A stretch of DNA of 64,000 bases from Pantoea anthophila (GTDB lineage Bacteria > Pseudomonadota > Gammaproteobacteria > Enterobacterales > Enterobacteriaceae). The stretch is taken from assembly GCF_006494375.1 (NCBI RefSeq), contig NZ_VHIZ01000066.1, forward strand, positions 177,245-241,244. Direction: 5' to 3'. Of this stretch, positions 60,679-64,000 are shown piece after piece. The position numbers and the translations under genes are program-made. Each line of letters begins with the position of its first letter. Within the stretch, counting starts at the first letter, position 1. A model generated the notes under the pieces. That model saw only the letters and a list, made by a program, of their open reading frames with translations. It had not been told where the DNA came from and made no database searches.

Positions 60679-62793
60679 ATGGCTCGTAAAACACCCATTG
60701 CTCGCTACCGTAACATCGGTATCAGTGCGCACATCGACGCCGGTAAAACTACCACTACCGAACGTGTTCTGTTCTACACCGGTGTAAACCACAAAATCGG
60801 TGAAGTACACGACGGCGCAGCAACCATGGACTGGATGGAGCAGGAACAGGAACGTGGTATTACTATCACCTCCGCTGCGACCACCTGTTACTGGTCTGGT
60901 ATGGCTAAGCAGTTCGAACCACACCACATCAATATCATCGACACCCCAGGACACGTTGACTTCACCATCGAAGTAGAACGTTCTATGCGTGTTCTTGATG
61001 GCGCGGTAATGGTTTACTGTGCAGTTGGTGGCGTTCAGCCACAGTCTGAAACCGTATGGCGTCAGGCTAACAAATACAAAGTTCCACGCATTGCGTTCGT
61101 TAACAAAATGGACCGCATGGGTGCAAACTTCCTGAAAGTTGTTAACCAGATGGAAGTTCGTCTGGGTGCAACTCCAGTTCCTCTGCAGCTGGCTATCGGC
61201 GCAGAAGAGAAATTCACCGGTGTTGTTGACCTGGTGAAAATGAAAGCAATCAACTGGAACGACGAAGACCAGGGTGTAACCTTTGTTTACGAAGATATCC
61301 CGGCTGATATGCAGGAACTGGCTGAAGAATGGCGCGGCAAGCTGATCGAAGCAGCAGCAGAAGCCTCTGAAGAGCTGATGGAGAAATTCTTCAGCGGTGA
61401 AGAGCTGAGCGAAGAAGAGATCAAAACTGCTCTGCGTAAGCGCGTTCTGAACAACGAAATCATCCTGGTAACCTGTGGTTCTGCATTTAAGAACAAAGGT
61501 GTTCAGGCGATGCTGGATGCCGTTGTTGAATATCTGCCAGCACCGACTGACGTTACCGCGATCAACGGTATGCTGGACGACGGTAAAGACACGCCGGCTG
61601 TTCGTCACTCAGACGACAACGAGCCGTTTGCTGCACTGGCGTTCAAAATCGCTACCGACCCGTTTGTAGGTAACCTGACCTTCTTCCGCGTTTACTCTGG
61701 TGTTGTTAACACTGGTGACACCGTGTTCAACCCGGTTAAGTCAAACCGTGAGCGTCTGGGCCGTATCGTTCAGATGCACGCTAACAAGCGTGAAGAAATT
61801 AAAGAAGTCCGTGCGGGTGATATCGCCGCTGCAATCGGCCTGAAAGATGTGACCACTGGTGATACCCTGTGTGACCCGGATAACGTCATCATCCTTGAGC
61901 GCATGGAGTTCCCTGAGCCAGTGATCTCAATCGCTGTTGAGCCGAAAACCAAAGCTGACCAGGAAAAAATGGGTCTGGCTCTGGGCCGTCTGGCGAAAGA
62001 AGACCCATCATTCCGCGTATGGACTGATGAAGAATCTAACCAGACCATCATCGCCGGTATGGGTGAGCTGCACCTCGACATCATCGTTGACCGTATGAAG
62101 CGTGAATTCAACGTGGAAGCAAACGTGGGTAAACCACAGGTTGCTTACCGTGAAGCGATCCGCACTAAAGTTACCGACGTTGAAGGTAAACACGCCAAGC
62201 AGTCTGGTGGTCGTGGTCAGTACGGTCATGTTGTTATCGACATGTACCCACTGGAGCCAGGTTCGAACCCGAAAGGCTACGAATTTGTCAACGACATCAA
62301 AGGTGGTGTGATTCCTGGTGAATACATCCCTGCGGTTGATAAAGGTATCCAGGAGCAGCTGAAATCAGGCCCACTGGCTGGTTATCCGGTTGTGGATCTG
62401 GGCGTGCGTCTGCACTTCGGTTCTTACCATGATGTCGACTCCTCTGAGCTGGCGTTTAAACTGGCCGCGTCTATCGCCTTCAAACAAGGCTTTAAACAAG
62501 CGCAGCCGGTTCTGCTTGAGCCTATCATGAAGGTTGAAGTAGAGACTCCGGAAGAGAACACGGGTGATGTCATCGGTGACCTTAGCCGTCGTCGTGGTAT
62601 GCTTAAAGGGCAGGAATCTAACGCTACTGGCGTTCAGATTCACGCTGAAGTTCCGCTGTCTGAAATGTTCGGATACGCAACTCAGCTGCGTTCTCTGACT
62701 AAAGGTCGTGCTTCTTACTCCATGGAGTTCCTGAAGTATGACGATGCGCCGAACAACGTAGCGCAGGCCGTTATTGAAGCTCGTAGCAAATAA
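60679..62793 (+). CDS. fusA: Elongation factor G
   Basis: EF-G is the GTPase that moves tRNAs and mRNA through the ribosome and, with RRF, splits it after termination. The 704-residue product has G1 AHIDAGKTTTTE, G2 RGITITSAATT, G3 DTPGHVDFT and G4 NKMDRMG, then domains II to V (LGRIVQMHANKREEI; GRGQYGHVVIDMYPLEPG). A GAGGAA site precedes the ATG. tufA follows after 68 bases. Confidence 0.99.
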   Translation: MARKTPIARYRNIGISAHIDAGKTTTTERVLFYTGVNHKIGEVHDGAATMDWMEQEQERGITITSAATTCYWSGMAKQFEPHHINIIDTPGHVDFTIEVERSMRVLDGAVMVYCAVGGVQPQSETVWRQANKYKVPRIAFVNKMDRMGANFLKVVNQMEVRLGATPVPLQLAIGAEEKFTGVVDLVKMKAINWNDEDQGVTFVYEDIPADMQELAEEWRGKLIEAAAEASEELMEKFFSGEELSEEEIKTALRKRVLNNEIILVTCGSAFKNKGVQAMLDAVVEYLPAPTDVTAINGMLDDGKDTPAVRHSDDNEPFAALAFKIATDPFVGNLTFFRVYSGVVNTGDTVFNPVKSNRERLGRIVQMHANKREEIKEVRAGDIAAAIGLKDVTTGDTLCDPDNVIILERMEFPEPVISIAVEPKTKADQEKMGLALGRLAKEDPSFRVWTDEESNQTIIAGMGELHLDIIVDRMKREFNVEANVGKPQVAYREAIRTKVTDVEGKHAKQSGGRGQYGHVVIDMYPLEPGSNPKGYEFVNDIKGGVIPGEYIPAVDKGIQEQLKSGPLAGYPVVDLGVRLHFGSYHDVDSSELAFKLAASIAFKQGFKQAQPVLLEPIMKVEVETPEENTGDVIGDLSRRRGMLKGQESNATGVQIHAEVPLSEMFGYATQLRSLTKGRASYSMEFLKYDDAPNNVAQAVIEARSK

Positions 62794-62861
62794 GCTACGG
62801 TTTAAATTTGAACTGATGCCTTCACCCACGTGGTGAAGGCACAACGTAAGGAATTATCGCC

Positions 62862-64000
62862 ATGGCGAAAGAGCAATTTCAGCGTAACAAACTGCACGTA
62901 AACGTGGGCACCATCGGTCACGTCGACCACGGTAAAACCACCCTGACCGCAGCTATCACCACCGTACTGTCTAAGACTTACGGCGGCCAGGCGCGTGCAT
63001 TCGATCAGATCGATAACGCACCAGAAGAGAAAGCACGTGGTATCACCATCAACACTTCACACGTTGAGTATGAAACCCCGACTCGTCACTATGCACACGT
63101 TGACTGCCCAGGCCACGCCGACTATGTGAAAAACATGATCACCGGTGCTGCGCAGATGGACGGCGCGATCCTGGTTGTTGCTGCGACTGATGGCCCAATG
63201 CCACAGACCCGTGAGCACATCCTGCTGGGTCGTCAGGTTGGCGTTCCTTACATCATCGTGTTCCTGAACAAGTGTGACATGGTTGATGATGAAGAGCTGC
63301 TGGAACTGGTTGAGATGGAAGTGCGTGACCTGCTGTCAGCCTATGACTTCCCAGGCGACGACACTCCAATCGTTCGTGGTTCTGCTCTGAAAGCGCTGGA
63401 AGGCGACGCTGAGTGGGAAGCGAAAATCATCGAGCTGGCTGAGCACCTGGACAACTACATCCCAGAGCCACAGCGTGCGATCGACATGCCGTTCCTGCTG
63501 CCAATCGAAGACGTATTCTCAATCTCTGGCCGTGGTACCGTTGTTACCGGTCGTGTTGAGCGCGGTATCGTTAAAGTCGGCGACGAAGTTGAAATCGTAG
63601 GTATCAAAGATACTGCGAAATCAACCTGTACCGGTGTTGAGATGTTCCGTAAGCTGCTGGACCAGGGTCAGGCAGGCGAAAACTGTGGTGTTCTGCTGCG
63701 CGGTATCAAGCGTGAAGACATCCAGCGTGGTCAGGTTCTGGCTAAGCCAGGCACCATCAAGCCACACACCCAGTTCGAGTCAGAAGTTTACGTTCTGTCT
63801 AAAGACGAAGGTGGCCGCCATACTCCGTTCTTCAAGGGCTACCGTCCACAGTTCTACTTCCGTACCACTGACGTGACCGGTTCAGTAGAGCTGCCAGAAG
63901 GCGTTGAAATGGTAATGCCAGGCGACAACATCAAAATGGTTGTTACCCTGATCCACCCAATCGCAATGGACGAAGGTCTGCGCTTCGCAATCCGCGAAGG
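62862..64000 (+). CDS. tufA: Elongation factor Tu, 3' end beyond window
   Basis: EF-Tu brings aminoacyl-tRNA to the ribosome. The start ATG is at 62862 after AAGGAA; 379 of the usual 394 codons are present, and the last about 15 run off the right edge. GTPase motifs are GHVDHGKTTL, RGITINTSHVEY, DCPGHADYVKNM and NKCDMVDDEELLE, followed by domains II and III. Position after fusA marks it as tufA rather than tufB. Confidence 0.98.
   Translation, partial: MAKEQFQRNKLHVNVGTIGHVDHGKTTLTAAITTVLSKTYGGQARAFDQIDNAPEEKARGITINTSHVEYETPTRHYAHVDCPGHADYVKNMITGAAQMDGAILVVAATDGPMPQTREHILLGRQVGVPYIIVFLNKCDMVDDEELLELVEMEVRDLLSAYDFPGDDTPIVRGSALKALEGDAEWEAKIIELAEHLDNYIPEPQRAIDMPFLLPIEDVFSISGRGTVVTGRVERGIVKVGDEVEIVGIKDTAKSTCTGVEMFRKLLDQGQAGENCGVLLRGIKREDIQRGQVLAKPGTIKPHTQFESEVYVLSKDEGGRHTPFFKGYRPQFYFRTTDVTGSVELPEGVEMVMPGDNIKMVVTLIHPIAMDEGLRFAIRE

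Noticed and set aside
60457..61608. A 383-codon minus-strand open frame across rpsG-fusA
   Set aside because: Long antisense frames are common in strongly codon-biased genes such as fusA; no independent evidence.

Overview
The window is a stretch of core chromosome from a Gram-negative gammaproteobacterium of the order Enterobacterales. Gene order follows the Escherichia coli gntX-bioH to tufA region (about 75 min on that map) almost gene for gene, and the proteins are close relatives of the E. coli ones. The differences from E. coli (no feoABC, no nirC, codA beside nirB, an inserted tau operon, a solitary yjbE-like gene) fit Pantoea or a close Erwiniaceae relative. That genus call is an inference, not something the sequence proves.

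Regions. 1-6.5 kb: gntX (partial), bioH, a small exported DUF1471 protein, an orphan glucosylglycerate phosphorylase, yhgF/tex, greB and a yjbE-like gene. 7-16.3 kb: ompR-envZ, pckA, the igaA-yrfG-hslR-hslO operon, nudE. 16.3-22.4 kb: mrcA and, divergent from it, a complete hofMNOPQ (DNA-uptake secretin) operon. 22.7-28.9 kb: aroK-aroB-damX-dam-rpe-gph-trpS. 28.9-36.7 kb: nirBD-cysG with a recognisable FNR/NarL promoter, a divergent codA, tsgA and ppiA. 36.8-45.5 kb: yhfG-fic antitoxin/toxin pair, pabA, argD with tandem ARG boxes, yhfK, crp, yhfA, prkB, yheUT. 45.5-50.8 kb: an accessory block (LysE-type exporter, LacI-type regulator, tauABCD) inserted between yheT and yheS. 50.8-59.5 kb: yheS, kefGB, yheV, slyD, slyX, fkpA, yheO, tusDCB. 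59.5-64 kb: the str operon rpsL-rpsG-fusA-tufA, cut by the window end inside tufA.

How the parts fit. Most genes are housekeeping: translation, tRNA thiolation, envelope stress and osmotic regulation, peptidoglycan synthesis, shikimate and arginine synthesis, methyl-directed DNA marking. The accessory pieces concern nutrient use: glucosylglycerate phosphorolysis, nitrite reduction with siroheme supply, cytosine salvage, and taurine as a sulfur source.

I found no rRNA, tRNA, CRISPR array, prophage, insertion sequence or clear pseudogene. The most unusual non-coding item is a 186-bp segment at 43021-43206, bounded by 19-bp inverted repeats and containing internal hairpins; it looks like a small non-autonomous mobile or palindromic element. 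No wholly new multi-gene system is evident.
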